Under the pieces are notes generated by a model. The model was not told where the DNA came from. It worked only from the letters and a program-made list of their open reading frames with translations, and made no database searches. From assembly GCA_003526375.1 (NCBI GenBank), contig DPDG01000028.1, forward strand, positions 13,218-47,185: a stretch of DNA of 33,968 nucleotides, given 5' to 3'. How positions within the stretch are numbered: the first letter of the stretch is position 1; the number at the start of each line of letters is the position of its first letter. Origin of the DNA: Lentisphaeria bacterium. Lineage in GTDB: Bacteria > Verrucomicrobiota > Lentisphaeria > Victivallales > UBA1829. The translations under genes were made by a program, and so were the position numbers. Below are positions 15,690-23,055 of the stretch, one piece after another.

Positions 15690-16847
15690 ATGAAAGAAGA
15701 AATTCTGAAACTCGCCGGCAGGCACCTGGAAGAAGCGACCGCCCTGCGGCATGAACTGCACAAAATACCGGAAATTGCGGGAAAGGAGTTCAAAACCTCC
15801 GCCCTCCTGCGGAAACGTCTGGAAGCCCTGCCCCTGAAAGTGCTCGATCCTTTTCTGGAAACGGATGTCGTGGCGCTCCTGAATGACAGCCGTCCCGGAT
15901 GCAACGTGACTCTCCGCGCCGATATCGACGCGCTTCCCGTTACGGAGGAAAATACATCGGATCATGTCTCGACGCATCCGGGGATGATGCACGCCTGCGG
16001 ACACGACGGGCACATGGCAATGCTTTACGGCGCGGCGCGGATTCTCTGCGATCTGCGGGACAGGCTGCCGGGTTCCGTCAGAATTCTGTTCCAGCCGGGG
16101 GAGGAAGTCGCGGCGCTGGCAAAACCGCTGATCGAAGCGGGAGCGGTAGATGTCCCGAAAATGGATTTCTGCGCGGCTCTGCATGGATGGCCGAATGTAA
16201 AATACAACTGCATCTCCACCAGAACGGGCGCGGTCATGGCGGCAGCCGGCTTCTTCTACCTGACCGTCACCGGGCGCGGCGGACACGGCAGTATGCCGTC
16301 GAAAGCGCTGAACCCGATCAACGTCATTGCACGGATCGTGGACGCCCTGCGGAAAGAGTGTCCGGGGGAAGGAGTCTGCACAGTCTGCCACATCGACGGC
16401 GGGAGCAACACCAACATCATTCCCGCGACTGCAAAAATAGAAGGCACGGTGCGTTTTCTGAAAGACGAGGTAGGCAGGGAGATTGAAACGGTTTTCCGCA
16501 GTGTCGTGGAACGGATCTGCAAGGAAGAGGGAGCAACCTGGGAACTGGATTATACGGTGACTTATCCGGTGACAGCCAGCTCCGCCGAGGGTGCGGAACT
16601 GGCAAAGGCAGTGACGGAAAAATATTTCGGGAACGGACGTTTCGTCCCGATGAAGGAATCCTCGATGAGCAGTGAAGACTTTTCCTATTTCCTCCGGAAA
16701 AGCAGCGGCGTCTTCTGCCATCTGGGACTGGGCGAACATACGGCGCTGCACAACAGCCGGTTTGAATTCGACGACAAGGTGCTGGAGACCGGCATGATTT
16801 TCCTTGCCGGCATTGCCGCCGATTATCTGACGGCACATAACAGATGA
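15690..16847 (+). CDS. M20 family metallopeptidase / amidohydrolase
   Basis: A cytosolic zinc amidohydrolase of 385 aa in the M20D (N-acyl-amino-acid/IAA-amino-acid hydrolase) group. Motifs: RHELHKIPEI near the N-terminus, LRADIDALPVTE, MHACGHDGH (metal Cys103, His105), FQPGEE (catalytic Glu137/138), ALHGWP (His164), GRGGHGSMP in the lid domain, and LHNSRFEFDD with the C-terminal metal His. It probably releases an amino acid or amine from an N-acyl conjugate; the exact substrate is unknown. AAGGAATGCTGAA precedes the ATG. It is likely co-transcribed with the preceding alpha/beta hydrolase. Confidence 0.92.
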   Translation: MKEEILKLAGRHLEEATALRHELHKIPEIAGKEFKTSALLRKRLEALPLKVLDPFLETDVVALLNDSRPGCNVTLRADIDALPVTEENTSDHVSTHPGMMHACGHDGHMAMLYGAARILCDLRDRLPGSVRILFQPGEEVAALAKPLIEAGAVDVPKMDFCAALHGWPNVKYNCISTRTGAVMAAAGFFYLTVTGRGGHGSMPSKALNPINVIARIVDALRKECPGEGVCTVCHIDGGSNTNIIPATAKIEGTVRFLKDEVGREIETVFRSVVERICKEEGATWELDYTVTYPVTASSAEGAELAKAVTEKYFGNGRFVPMKESSMSSEDFSYFLRKSSGVFCHLGLGEHTALHNSRFEFDDKVLETGMIFLAGIAADYLTAHNR

Positions 16848-16886
16848 TTTGCCTGTCTGCTTCCGGCAAGATTCATGTCTCCGCTC

Positions 16887-16915
16887 TTGCAATGGAACCG
16901 TTTTTCATGTATATT
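16887..16915 (+). promoter_or_regulatory. Sigma-70 promoter for the NagD-like gene and rsmE
   Basis: TTGCAA at 16887-16892 and TATATT at 16910-16915 with a 17-bp spacer, 33 bp before the start codon at 16949. Confidence 0.6.
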
Positions 16916-16948
16916 GCCGGAGCACATAGCAGAAAGGGGGGTTCCGCC

Positions 16949-17734
16949 ATGGAATCATTAAAAAACAAAAGCACATTCATTTCCGATATGGACGGAGTGA
17001 TCTACCACGGCAATAAACTTCTGCCGGGGGCGTCCGACTTCGTAGACTGGCTGAACGAACACAAGAAGAAGTTTCTCTTCCTGACCAACTCCAGTGAGAG
17101 GACGCCGCGCGAACTGGCGGAGAAACTTTCCCGTCTCGGCATTCAGGTCGATGAAACTCATTTCTATACCAGCGCTCTGGCGACGGCGGACTTTCTGGCG
17201 AAACAGCATCCGGGATGCTCCGCATTCGTGATCGGCGAGGCGGGACTTTACAACGCTCTTTATGAAAAAGGGATCTCAATGAACGATTCCTCGCCGGATT
17301 ATGTCGTGGTCGGTGAAACCCGCACCTACAGCTTGGAACGCATAGAAAAAGCGGTTCAGCTTGTCTTCAACGGGGCAAAACTCATCGGCACCAATCCCGA
17401 TATGACGGGTCCGACGGAACACGGCATCGTGCCCGCCACGGGGGCGCTGATCTCTCCGATCGAGCTGGCTACGCGCCGCAAGGCATACTTCGTCGGCAAG
17501 CCCAACCCGCTGATGATGCGCAGAGCGGTCAAACACCTGAACGCCATGTCGCGCGACACGGTCATCATCGGCGACCGCATGGATACGGATATCGTGGCGG
17601 GAATCGAGGCGGAAGTCGATACGGTTCTCGTGCTCAGCGGCGTGACCGCGATCCATGACCTGCCGCGTTTTCCATATCGTCCGCGCCACGTCATGCGCGG
17701 ACTGGACGAACTTGTGGAGCAGCTCCGCAAATGA
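16949..17734 (+). CDS. HAD-IIA family phosphatase (NagD-like)
   Basis: A cytosolic phosphatase of about 261 aa in HAD subfamily IIA. Motifs: FISDMDGVIYHG (nucleophile and acid/base Asp), FLTNSS (motif II), FVGKPNPLMM (motif III Lys) and IGDRMDTDIVAG (motif IV). The large C2-type cap between motifs II and III is present, as in NagD and nitrophenyl/phosphoglycolate phosphatases. NagD relatives act on UMP, GMP or sugar phosphates; a link to the nag genes 2 kb away should not be assumed. The ATG at 16949 has AAAGGGGG upstream; an ORF extension to 16844 crosses the promoter. It overlaps rsmE by 4 nt. Confidence 0.88.
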   Translation: MESLKNKSTFISDMDGVIYHGNKLLPGASDFVDWLNEHKKKFLFLTNSSERTPRELAEKLSRLGIQVDETHFYTSALATADFLAKQHPGCSAFVIGEAGLYNALYEKGISMNDSSPDYVVVGETRTYSLERIEKAVQLVFNGAKLIGTNPDMTGPTEHGIVPATGALISPIELATRRKAYFVGKPNPLMMRRAVKHLNAMSRDTVIIGDRMDTDIVAGIEAEVDTVLVLSGVTAIHDLPRFPYRPRHVMRGLDELVEQLRK

Positions 17735-18498
17735 ACCTGCTGCTCCTGACCGAAGCCGACCGGATATCCGGTGATCTGTTTCAAGTCGCCGGGCGCCGTG
17801 CCGAACATATCAAATGCGTGCTCCGCGCCGTTCCCGGCGGACGCATCAAAGCGGGACTTCTGGGAGGGAACATCGGGATCGCGGAGTTGCGGAAAGTGGA
17901 GCGGAACTGCGTCGAACTTGTCTGCCCGGCATTTGACATCGCGCCTCCGGAATCTTCGGAGATCGTTCCGGTGATTTCCCTGCCGCGTCCGCAGAGTTTC
18001 AAGAAAACGCTTCATTTCATCGCGTCTTCCGGCATAAAAAAAGCCTGTTTCATCACCTCGGAGAAAGTCGAGAAAAGCTATTGGAAGAGCGGAGCCATGA
18101 CACCCGCCGCCATCGAAGAAGAACTGATTCTCGGTCTGGAGCAGGGAGTTGACACCATTCTCCCGCAGCTCGAATTCCGCCGTTCTTTCCGTGATTTCGT
18201 ATCCGGCGGCGAACTTGCGGAGCTGTCGAAGAACGCGGAAAAGATCATCGCGCACCCCATGAACGATGCTCCTCCCTGTCCCTGCGGAAGTCAGGGCACG
18301 ACATGGGTCGCAATCGGCCCCGAAGGCGGATACACCCCCGGAGAAGTCGAAGCGTTCCTCAGCGCCGGTTATACTCCGGTCACGCTCGGACGTCATATCC
18401 TGCGCGTGGAATTCGCCCTCGCCTATCTCTGCGGCAGGCTGAGCGGCTGTCCGTCACCCGGCGCCGATGGCGGTAAGTCTCCAGGTAAACCTTGCTGA
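17731..18498 (+). CDS. rsmE: 16S rRNA (uracil-1498-N3)-methyltransferase
   Basis: An S-adenosylmethionine-dependent methyltransferase that makes m3U1498 in 16S rRNA. 255 aa. The SPOUT-fold signature is clear at the C-terminal side: WVAIGPEGGYTPGEVEAF and TLGRHILRVEFALAYL (the usual LGxRILRxETA). The N-terminal PUA-like part with HIKCVLRAVPGG (H..VLR..G) fits. The last ~20 residues (after LCGRL) look non-conserved. The start overlaps the stop of the HAD-IIA gene (ATGA), suggesting coupled translation. Confidence 0.93.
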   Translation: MNLLLLTEADRISGDLFQVAGRRAEHIKCVLRAVPGGRIKAGLLGGNIGIAELRKVERNCVELVCPAFDIAPPESSEIVPVISLPRPQSFKKTLHFIASSGIKKACFITSEKVEKSYWKSGAMTPAAIEEELILGLEQGVDTILPQLEFRRSFRDFVSGGELAELSKNAEKIIAHPMNDAPPCPCGSQGTTWVAIGPEGGYTPGEVEAFLSAGYTPVTLGRHILRVEFALAYLCGRLSGCPSPGADGGKSPGKPC

Positions 18499-18618
18499 TT
18501 TCAGGTCCGCGCATCCATTCGACGGCTCTGCGCCGCCCGGCTTCCGCGGCAGGACTTTCCAATACGGAACCGGCCTTGCACATCATTGAAAAAAAGATAC
18601 ATCGTCACCCCTCGCAGG

Positions 18619-19887
18619 TTAAGGTTTGTTTGACTTTCCGGAATTTACGGCGGGGACCAGCAGGAGAAACGGCGCGGCAAGCAGAATCGCCGCACAGTAC
18701 AACAGCAGAAAAGTCCGGTAGCGGCAGACCGTCGTCGTCCCAAGCTGCCATTCCGCGGCAAACATGCCCGATCCCAGCAGCAGGGAAGTGAGAAAGCGGG
18801 AGAGACCGGAACCGCCGTAGAAAAAGGCACCGTTGAATGCCATTGCCATGATTTTATTCCCGGGAGACGCCAGTTTCATCATTTCCGCCGAAGCGACAAT
18901 GGACGAAGCGGCAGCCGCAAAAGAGTAAACCAGCAGAAAAAAGGCGATCAGCAGGTAGGTCGCCATACTCCTGCCGCCGATAAGAAACAGCCCGCCGTTC
19001 ACGGCGAAAAAGATAAAGTGGAGCAGCAGAAACGTATGTTTCATTCCGATCCGTTTCAGGAGCCGCCCGATGCAGAGATACCCGAAAAGCATACCGGAAA
19101 GGGAACATGCGGAGATCAGCACAATGACATTGTCCGGGGCATTCAGCCCATTTTTCAGATACAGCATCATCAGGGGAACCGTGCCGAACGCAGTCAGGTT
19201 CAACAGAAAGAAATACAGGGAAAATCCTGCCATAGGCTTGTTTCCGACCGCCGTATTCAAGCCGGAGAGAAATCCGGCGCTCTCGTTCTGCCGCCCCTCG
19301 AATACGGGGATCCGTGAGATCGCAGCCGCGCGCCCGGTGAAGATGACGGCGGCAGCCAGCAGGACAAGCTGCAGTCCCCATACAGGCGGATTCCCGCCGA
19401 TCACGAAGCCGACAAGAAACAGGAACACGGTCCCGCTCAACTGATGGCAGAAGCGCATCCTGCTGAAAAACAGGGTTCTGCGCTCCGGTTCCAGAAAGGT
19501 GTCGAGCAGTGGAAACCAGCCTGCAATGAATCCCGTCAGGCTGAACGCAAAAAGGAAAACTGAGGCAATCAGCACCATCACCCCCGCCTCCCCGAAGAAC
19601 GGCGAAGCGACCGCGGTGAAATAGGCGGCGGAAGCGCAGAAACACGCCCGAAGAATCTGTCTCCGCATCCCGATTTTCATCGCAAGGCCCGCCATCGGAA
19701 TGATGCACAGTCCGTTCAGGAGAGGCAGAGCTGAGGTCGTGATCATGGAAAGTGCATCTCCGGCGCCGAGCATTCCGGCAAACAGGATGATCACGGCACT
19801 GTCCGTCAGCGTCACCTCCCCCAGAAAGCCGCAGCACGACGAAGCGGTCGCCAGACGTTCCGCGCGCAACCGCACCGGGTCCGCCAT
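18619..19887 (-). CDS. MFS transporter
   Basis: A polytopic inner-membrane protein of about 422 aa with roughly 12 hydrophobic segments, consistent with a major facilitator. The cytoplasmic loop pattern is visible as AMKIGMRRQ between helices 2 and 3 and GRLLKRIGMKHT in the second half. Substrate unknown; its position directly after a GH16 glycosidase gene suggests uptake (or efflux) of an oligosaccharide or sugar released by that enzyme. The start is ATG at 19887, 4 nt after the GH16 stop; AAGGAGTGAGGAA precedes it and is partly inside the GH16 end, so translation is probably coupled. An upstream start at 19929 would overlap GH16 and is less likely. Confidence 0.85.
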   Translation of the reverse strand: MADPVRLRAERLATASSCCGFLGEVTLTDSAVIILFAGMLGAGDALSMITTSALPLLNGLCIIPMAGLAMKIGMRRQILRACFCASAAYFTAVASPFFGEAGVMVLIASVFLFAFSLTGFIAGWFPLLDTFLEPERRTLFFSRMRFCHQLSGTVFLFLVGFVIGGNPPVWGLQLVLLAAAVIFTGRAAAISRIPVFEGRQNESAGFLSGLNTAVGNKPMAGFSLYFFLLNLTAFGTVPLMMLYLKNGLNAPDNVIVLISACSLSGMLFGYLCIGRLLKRIGMKHTFLLLHFIFFAVNGGLFLIGGRSMATYLLIAFFLLVYSFAAAASSIVASAEMMKLASPGNKIMAMAFNGAFFYGGSGLSRFLTSLLLGSGMFAAEWQLGTTTVCRYRTFLLLYCAAILLAAPFLLLVPAVNSGKSNKP

Positions 19888-19891
19888 TTCC

Positions 19892-20803
19892 TCACTCCTT
19901 CGCATAAACCCTGACATAATCAATCTCAAAATCCTTAGGATACTTCAAATTCGGATCGACGTTCCCGATCCAGCCGGAATACTGAAACAGGGCAATCAGG
20001 ATGAACATCTTCTCCGGCGGAGTCGGCCCTTCGTACGTCTCCATCACCCTGCCGTCGAGATACCAGCGGATCCGCCCCTCCTCCCACTCCATCGCCCACA
20101 CATGGAAGCCGTCCGAAACATCGACCGGTTCCGTATGCAGGAAATGCCCTTTCTCCGTGAAATGGATATTCAGGTCAACTTTGCTTTCCGTGTCCGTGAT
20201 GTGGCGTCCCTGCTGCTCGAAAATGTCGATTTCAAGCGCACCGTCCCTGTTTGTCTTTCTCCTGCCGTCAATTGTATACTCCTGTTTTGACGGATCGACC
20301 TGATGAAGCCAGAAAGCGCTCATCAGCCCCTCCCCGCGCGGAATGCGGCAGCGAATCTCGAACCAGCCGTATTTCTGGGAGAATTTATCCATCACACGGT
20401 ATTGTTCAGGCGTGGCGCCGATACGGTGATCGGAGGTCGTAATGCAGCTTACGCAGCGATGACTCCTGTCCGGACGGTACGGCAGTTTTTCCGAAATGCG
20501 AAGTTTCAGAATGCCATCCTCAATCACATAATGCGCATTGTGATCCACCCAGCGCTGTTCAAGACCGCACCGGTTCAGATACTCGACACGCCCCGAGCGG
20601 TATGCCGGATACCAGTAGATGTCATTCAGCTGCGGACGGTCGAACTCATCGTGGAAAGTCAGCTTCCAGCCCGGTTTTTCCAAATTCATTTTCAAGTTTC
20701 CTTTCTGATTTACATAAATTGAATTGTTAACGGCTGATTCTTCCCCGTCGGACAGCAGGGGAAGCAGTACAGCCAGACCAAAAAACACATTGGGGCTTTT
20801 CAT
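19892..20803 (-). CDS. Glycoside hydrolase family 16 protein
   Basis: A secreted beta-glucanase/galactanase-type enzyme of 303 aa. The N-terminus (MKSPNVFFGLAVLLPLLSDG) looks like a signal sequence, though cleavage is not obvious. The catalytic domain begins near residue 46 (WKLTFHDEFDRP, typical of GH16). The active-site ExDxxE is at residues 191-196 (ALEIDIFEQQG), preceded by WFEIRCRIPRGEGLMSAFWL and followed by FHVWAMEWEEGRIRWYLDG and the closing strand DFEIDYVRVYAKE. GH16 members cleave laminarin, lichenin, agar, carrageenan or porphyran; the subfamily cannot be told here. It sits between the LacI regulator and the MFS transporter on the same strand. Confidence 0.92.
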   Translation of the reverse strand: MKSPNVFFGLAVLLPLLSDGEESAVNNSIYVNQKGNLKMNLEKPGWKLTFHDEFDRPQLNDIYWYPAYRSGRVEYLNRCGLEQRWVDHNAHYVIEDGILKLRISEKLPYRPDRSHRCVSCITTSDHRIGATPEQYRVMDKFSQKYGWFEIRCRIPRGEGLMSAFWLHQVDPSKQEYTIDGRRKTNRDGALEIDIFEQQGRHITDTESKVDLNIHFTEKGHFLHTEPVDVSDGFHVWAMEWEEGRIRWYLDGRVMETYEGPTPPEKMFILIALFQYSGWIGNVDPNLKYPKDFEIDYVRVYAKE

Positions 20804-20842
20804 TCTTCAGCCTTTCTGATTTTGTCACTGCATGGGATAAGA

Positions 20843-21829
20843 TCAGTTCATTTTCCTTACACTTCCGACCACCTTGAGAGTCGTCCGGATACAGGTGTGA
20901 ATCGGAGTGCGTTTTTCCATCATCGGACGGTTGATGATATAATATTCGGTCCAGTTCAGCAGATCCTCCGAACGGAATTCGATCCGGTCAAACTCATGAA
21001 CTCTTTCATGGAGCGGCCAGAAATCGCAGGGACGGTCATAACTCATGATGCTGAGGTCTTTGAAACGTTCAGGATCACGGGCTATGACTTCCTCATAGAA
21101 GACCTGCGCAAATCCTCCCGCGGGAAAGAAAAGAACCGTGGGCTGCGGCGCCGCGGACTCCAGATACCGCAGCAGAGTCCCGCACATCCCCGCTCCGGGC
21201 TCCTCCTCCACGGGATCAATCCGGCAACCGGGGTCCAGCACTTTCATGCGCCCGTAAAAACTCTGGTAGCGTTCAAGGCGCGTCGGATGCGCAAGCGCAA
21301 GATTCACGGCAACATGGCGATGCCCCATTTTATGAAGATGTTCCGCAGCGAGTTCCCCGCCGAGCGTGTTGTCAGAAGAAATCGTGATGTCCGCACCGCA
21401 TCGGGTCCAGAGGCAGATCGTATAGATTTCAGGATTGATTCTGCGGACAGCCTCCACAGTTGACGTTTCAGGAATCGAGCAGAATACCAGAATGTCGCTT
21501 TCCGCGGCGGCGTCCTGAAAACGGGAGAGGTTCTTCCGGTGGTCCGTGATCACGCAACTGTAATCGCGGGAAGAAAGCCGCTGCATCAACTGCATTCCGT
21601 AGTGCTGCTGATACTGGTTTTCGGAAAAATCGAAAATGACACGGATGCGTCTCGTCTGCCTGAGCGCATAAAAGCCGTGTCGGTTGAGCGCGTCGATCAC
21701 GCGCCTGCGCGTTTCGGGCCTGACAGAAGGCACATTGTTCAGGACACGGTAAAGTGTCATGACGCTGATATCCAGTTCCCGCGCCAGTTCTCTGAAATTA
21801 ACTTTGTTGATCCCTTGTCTTGGTTCCAT
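20843..21829 (-). CDS. LacI family transcriptional regulator
   Basis: A 328-aa regulator with an N-terminal LacI helix-turn-helix (about residues 10-57: FRELARELDISVMTLYRVLN, then the hinge-side VRPETRRRVIDALN) and a periplasmic-binding-protein-like sensor domain (SSDNTLGGELAAEHLHKMGH, then FFPAGGFAQVF and LSIMSYDRP). It probably binds a sugar and controls the downstream GH16-MFS genes and itself; all three are on the same strand with a 39-nt gap after lacI. A near-consensus promoter lies just upstream. AGGTGG sits 5 nt before the ATG. The short linker between HTH and sensor domain is typical for Lentisphaerae LacI proteins as far as I can recall, but I cannot check this. Confidence 0.92.
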   Translation of the reverse strand: MEPRQGINKVNFRELARELDISVMTLYRVLNNVPSVRPETRRRVIDALNRHGFYALRQTRRIRVIFDFSENQYQQHYGMQLMQRLSSRDYSCVITDHRKNLSRFQDAAAESDILVFCSIPETSTVEAVRRINPEIYTICLWTRCGADITISSDNTLGGELAAEHLHKMGHRHVAVNLALAHPTRLERYQSFYGRMKVLDPGCRIDPVEEEPGAGMCGTLLRYLESAAPQPTVLFFPAGGFAQVFYEEVIARDPERFKDLSIMSYDRPCDFWPLHERVHEFDRIEFRSEDLLNWTEYYIINRPMMEKRTPIHTCIRTTLKVVGSVRKMN

Positions 21830-21852
21830 ACGCCACCTGTTTTCTGATACGG

Positions 21853-21881
21853 ATTATACAATATCCCGACGCAAAAGTCAA
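21853..21881 (-). promoter_or_regulatory. Near-consensus sigma-70 promoter for lacI-GH16-MFS
   Basis: On the minus strand TTGACT (21881-21876) and TATAAT (21858-21853) with a 17-bp spacer, the strongest promoter match in the window, 24 bp before the lacI start. Confidence 0.8.
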
Positions 21882-21902
21882 TGGCTTTCCGCAAAAGCCG
21901 TG

Positions 21903-21917
21903 TCACAATTCATGTGA
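21903..21917. promoter_or_regulatory. Candidate operator upstream of lacI
   Basis: TCACA and TGTGA are separated by 5 nt, a perfect 5-bp inverted repeat just upstream of the -35 box. It could bind the LacI protein or another regulator; evidence is only the symmetry and position. Confidence 0.35.
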
Positions 21918-21966
21918 AAAGCGTCACTTTTCTCCATGCCGGCAAGATTTTCATTCTTTTTTCCAT

Positions 21967-22149
21967 ACCCCGCCCCTATGGATCGGCTTTGAGACGGAAA
22001 GAGCTCTCGAAGCTCCGTTTCCCGTCCGGTAGCGGTGGAACCGCCGCCGGAGGGATTTCACCTGCGGCGACCAACTTATGCAGTTGGCTCGCAGCAGGTC
22101 AGCGACCTGCACCATACGATTTCAGGCTTTCGTCATTCCAATATCCCGC
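21967..22149 (+). repeat. Dispersed intergenic repeat, short copy (copy B)
   Basis: Starts with TACCCCGCCC and TTTGAGACGGAA, both also found at the left of copy A (3465-3499), then joins directly to the segment matching 3661-3805. Four hairpins are kept: 22001-22015, 22032-22044, 22071-22087 (CCAACT/AGTTGG) and 22094-22110 (GCAGGTC/GACCTGC). It lacks about 150-200 nt of additional hairpins that copy A carries. It lies between the lacI promoter and the DUF134-NifX promoter. No terminal inverted repeats or transposase. Confidence 0.75.
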
Positions 22150-22179
22150 AGCAAGCGGCAAAACAGTTCATTTTCCCGC

Positions 22180-22207
22180 TTGCATCTTTCCTCTTGAATG
22201 CTATATT
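22180..22207 (+). promoter_or_regulatory. Sigma-70 promoter for the DUF134-NifX gene
   Basis: TTGCAT at 22180-22185 and TATATT at 22202-22207 with a 16-bp spacer, 33 bp before the start at 22241. Confidence 0.6.
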
Positions 22208-22226
22208 ATGTGCATATGCACACAAT
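22205..22226. promoter_or_regulatory. Palindromic operator overlapping the -10 box
   Basis: A perfect 14-bp palindrome TGTGCATATGCACA (22209-22222), extended by ATT/AAT on both sides with one mismatched pair, so 22 bp in all. It overlaps the -10 element and transcription start of the DUF134-NifX gene, the place expected for a repressor site. The downstream gene encodes a DNA-binding HTH domain, so autoregulation is likely but not shown. Confidence 0.65.
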
Positions 22227-22240
22227 ATAAGGAAACCATC

Positions 22241-23008
22241 ATGGCGCGGACAAAAAAATGCAGACGAGTCTGCTGCCGTCCGGCGTGCAGACGCTTTCAG
22301 GCGGAATCGGCGGAACATTCCGTGGAACTTCTGCTGGACGAACTGGAGGCAATGCGTCTCGTCGATCTGGAACAGATGGAACAGGGAAAAGCATCCGTCA
22401 GGATGGGGATTTCGCGCGGCACGATCCAGCGCCTGCTCTACTCCGGACGCGGCAAAGTCGTTTCCGCACTGGTTTCCGGCATGAATATTGTGATTCCGGA
22501 CGGAGATTTCGAACCGCCGCCGGAAGATTGCAGCCTGCACAAACCGGCATGCCGTCGCTGCTGCCGGAGCAACGACCCGAATCAAACTCATAAAACAGGA
22601 GAACGCAAAATGATCATCGCGGCAACATGTGAAAACGAAGAAATCTTCCAGCATTTCGGGCACACCCCGTCCTTTGCAATCTTCGAGATTCAGGACGGAC
22701 TCATCAGCGGAATGCAGATCGTCCCGACGGGAGACAGCGGACACGGCGCGCTTGCCGGATTCCTCAAAGAACGCAATGTGGACATCCTTCTCTGCGGCGG
22801 AATCGGCGGAGGCGCGCAGGCGGCGCTTGCGGAACACGGAATCAAGGTTGTCGGCGGAGTCAGCGGCAATGTCATCAAAGCCATCGGAGAGTATCTTGCC
22901 GGAGAACTGAAAACCAATCCCGATTTCAAATGCAGCCATCACCATCATGACCATGAACACGGCGAAAGCTGCCACGGACACCAGAACGGATGCAAGTGCC
23001 ACAACTGA
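22241..23008 (+). CDS. DUF134 DNA-binding domain fused to a NifX/NafY-like iron-molybdenum cofactor-binding domain
   Basis: A 255-aa two-domain protein. Residues 1-105 are DUF134/UPF0251 (MARTKKCRRVCCRPACRRF, LLDELEAMRLVDLE and an HTH at about 50-75, RMGISRGTIQRLLYSGRGKV). Residues 124-230 are a NifX/NifB-tail-like dinitrogenase cofactor domain (MIIAATCENEEIFQHFGHTP..F.IFEI, CGGIGGGAQAALAEHGIKVVGGVSGN). The last 25 residues are a His/Cys-rich metal-binding tail (CSHHHHDHEHGESCHGH). It may sense a metal or Fe-S cluster and control its own gene. The start at 22241 has AAGGAA upstream. Inside, an ATG at 22610 starts exactly at the second domain and has AGGAG 8 nt upstream, so a shorter product may also be made. 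Confidence 0.88.
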   Translation: MARTKKCRRVCCRPACRRFQAESAEHSVELLLDELEAMRLVDLEQMEQGKASVRMGISRGTIQRLLYSGRGKVVSALVSGMNIVIPDGDFEPPPEDCSLHKPACRRCCRSNDPNQTHKTGERKMIIAATCENEEIFQHFGHTPSFAIFEIQDGLISGMQIVPTGDSGHGALAGFLKERNVDILLCGGIGGGAQAALAEHGIKVVGGVSGNVIKAIGEYLAGELKTNPDFKCSHHHHDHEHGESCHGHQNGCKCHN

Positions 23009-23019
23009 AGATATATTAC

Positions 23020-23048
23020 GGGAAAGGAGCCGGAAAAGCTCCTTTCCC
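23020..23048. terminator. Hairpin between convergent genes
   Basis: A perfect 11-bp stem GGGAAAGGAGC / GCTCCTTTCCC with a 7-nt loop, between the stops of the DUF134-NifX gene and the NtrC-type regulator. The T-tract is poor on both sides, so termination is likely but may be incomplete. Confidence 0.65.
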
Positions 23049-23055
23049 CCCTTCT

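Noticed and set aside
16949..17734. Functional link of the NagD-like phosphatase to nagBA
   Set aside because: It is on the opposite strand, 2 kb away with other genes between; the family name reflects an E. coli operon position only.
18380..18586. Minus-strand ORF of 68 codons after the MFS gene
   Set aside because: It overlaps the 3' end of rsmE, lacks a ribosome-binding site and matches no family I know. Part of it (PEISKVYLETYRH) looks protein-like, so a remnant is possible.
21881..22240. In-frame extension of the DUF134-NifX gene back through repeat copy B (120 extra codons without a stop)
   Set aside because: A promoter, palindromic operator and ribosome-binding site lie between the repeat and the normal DUF134 start, and the family starts at MARTKKCRR.
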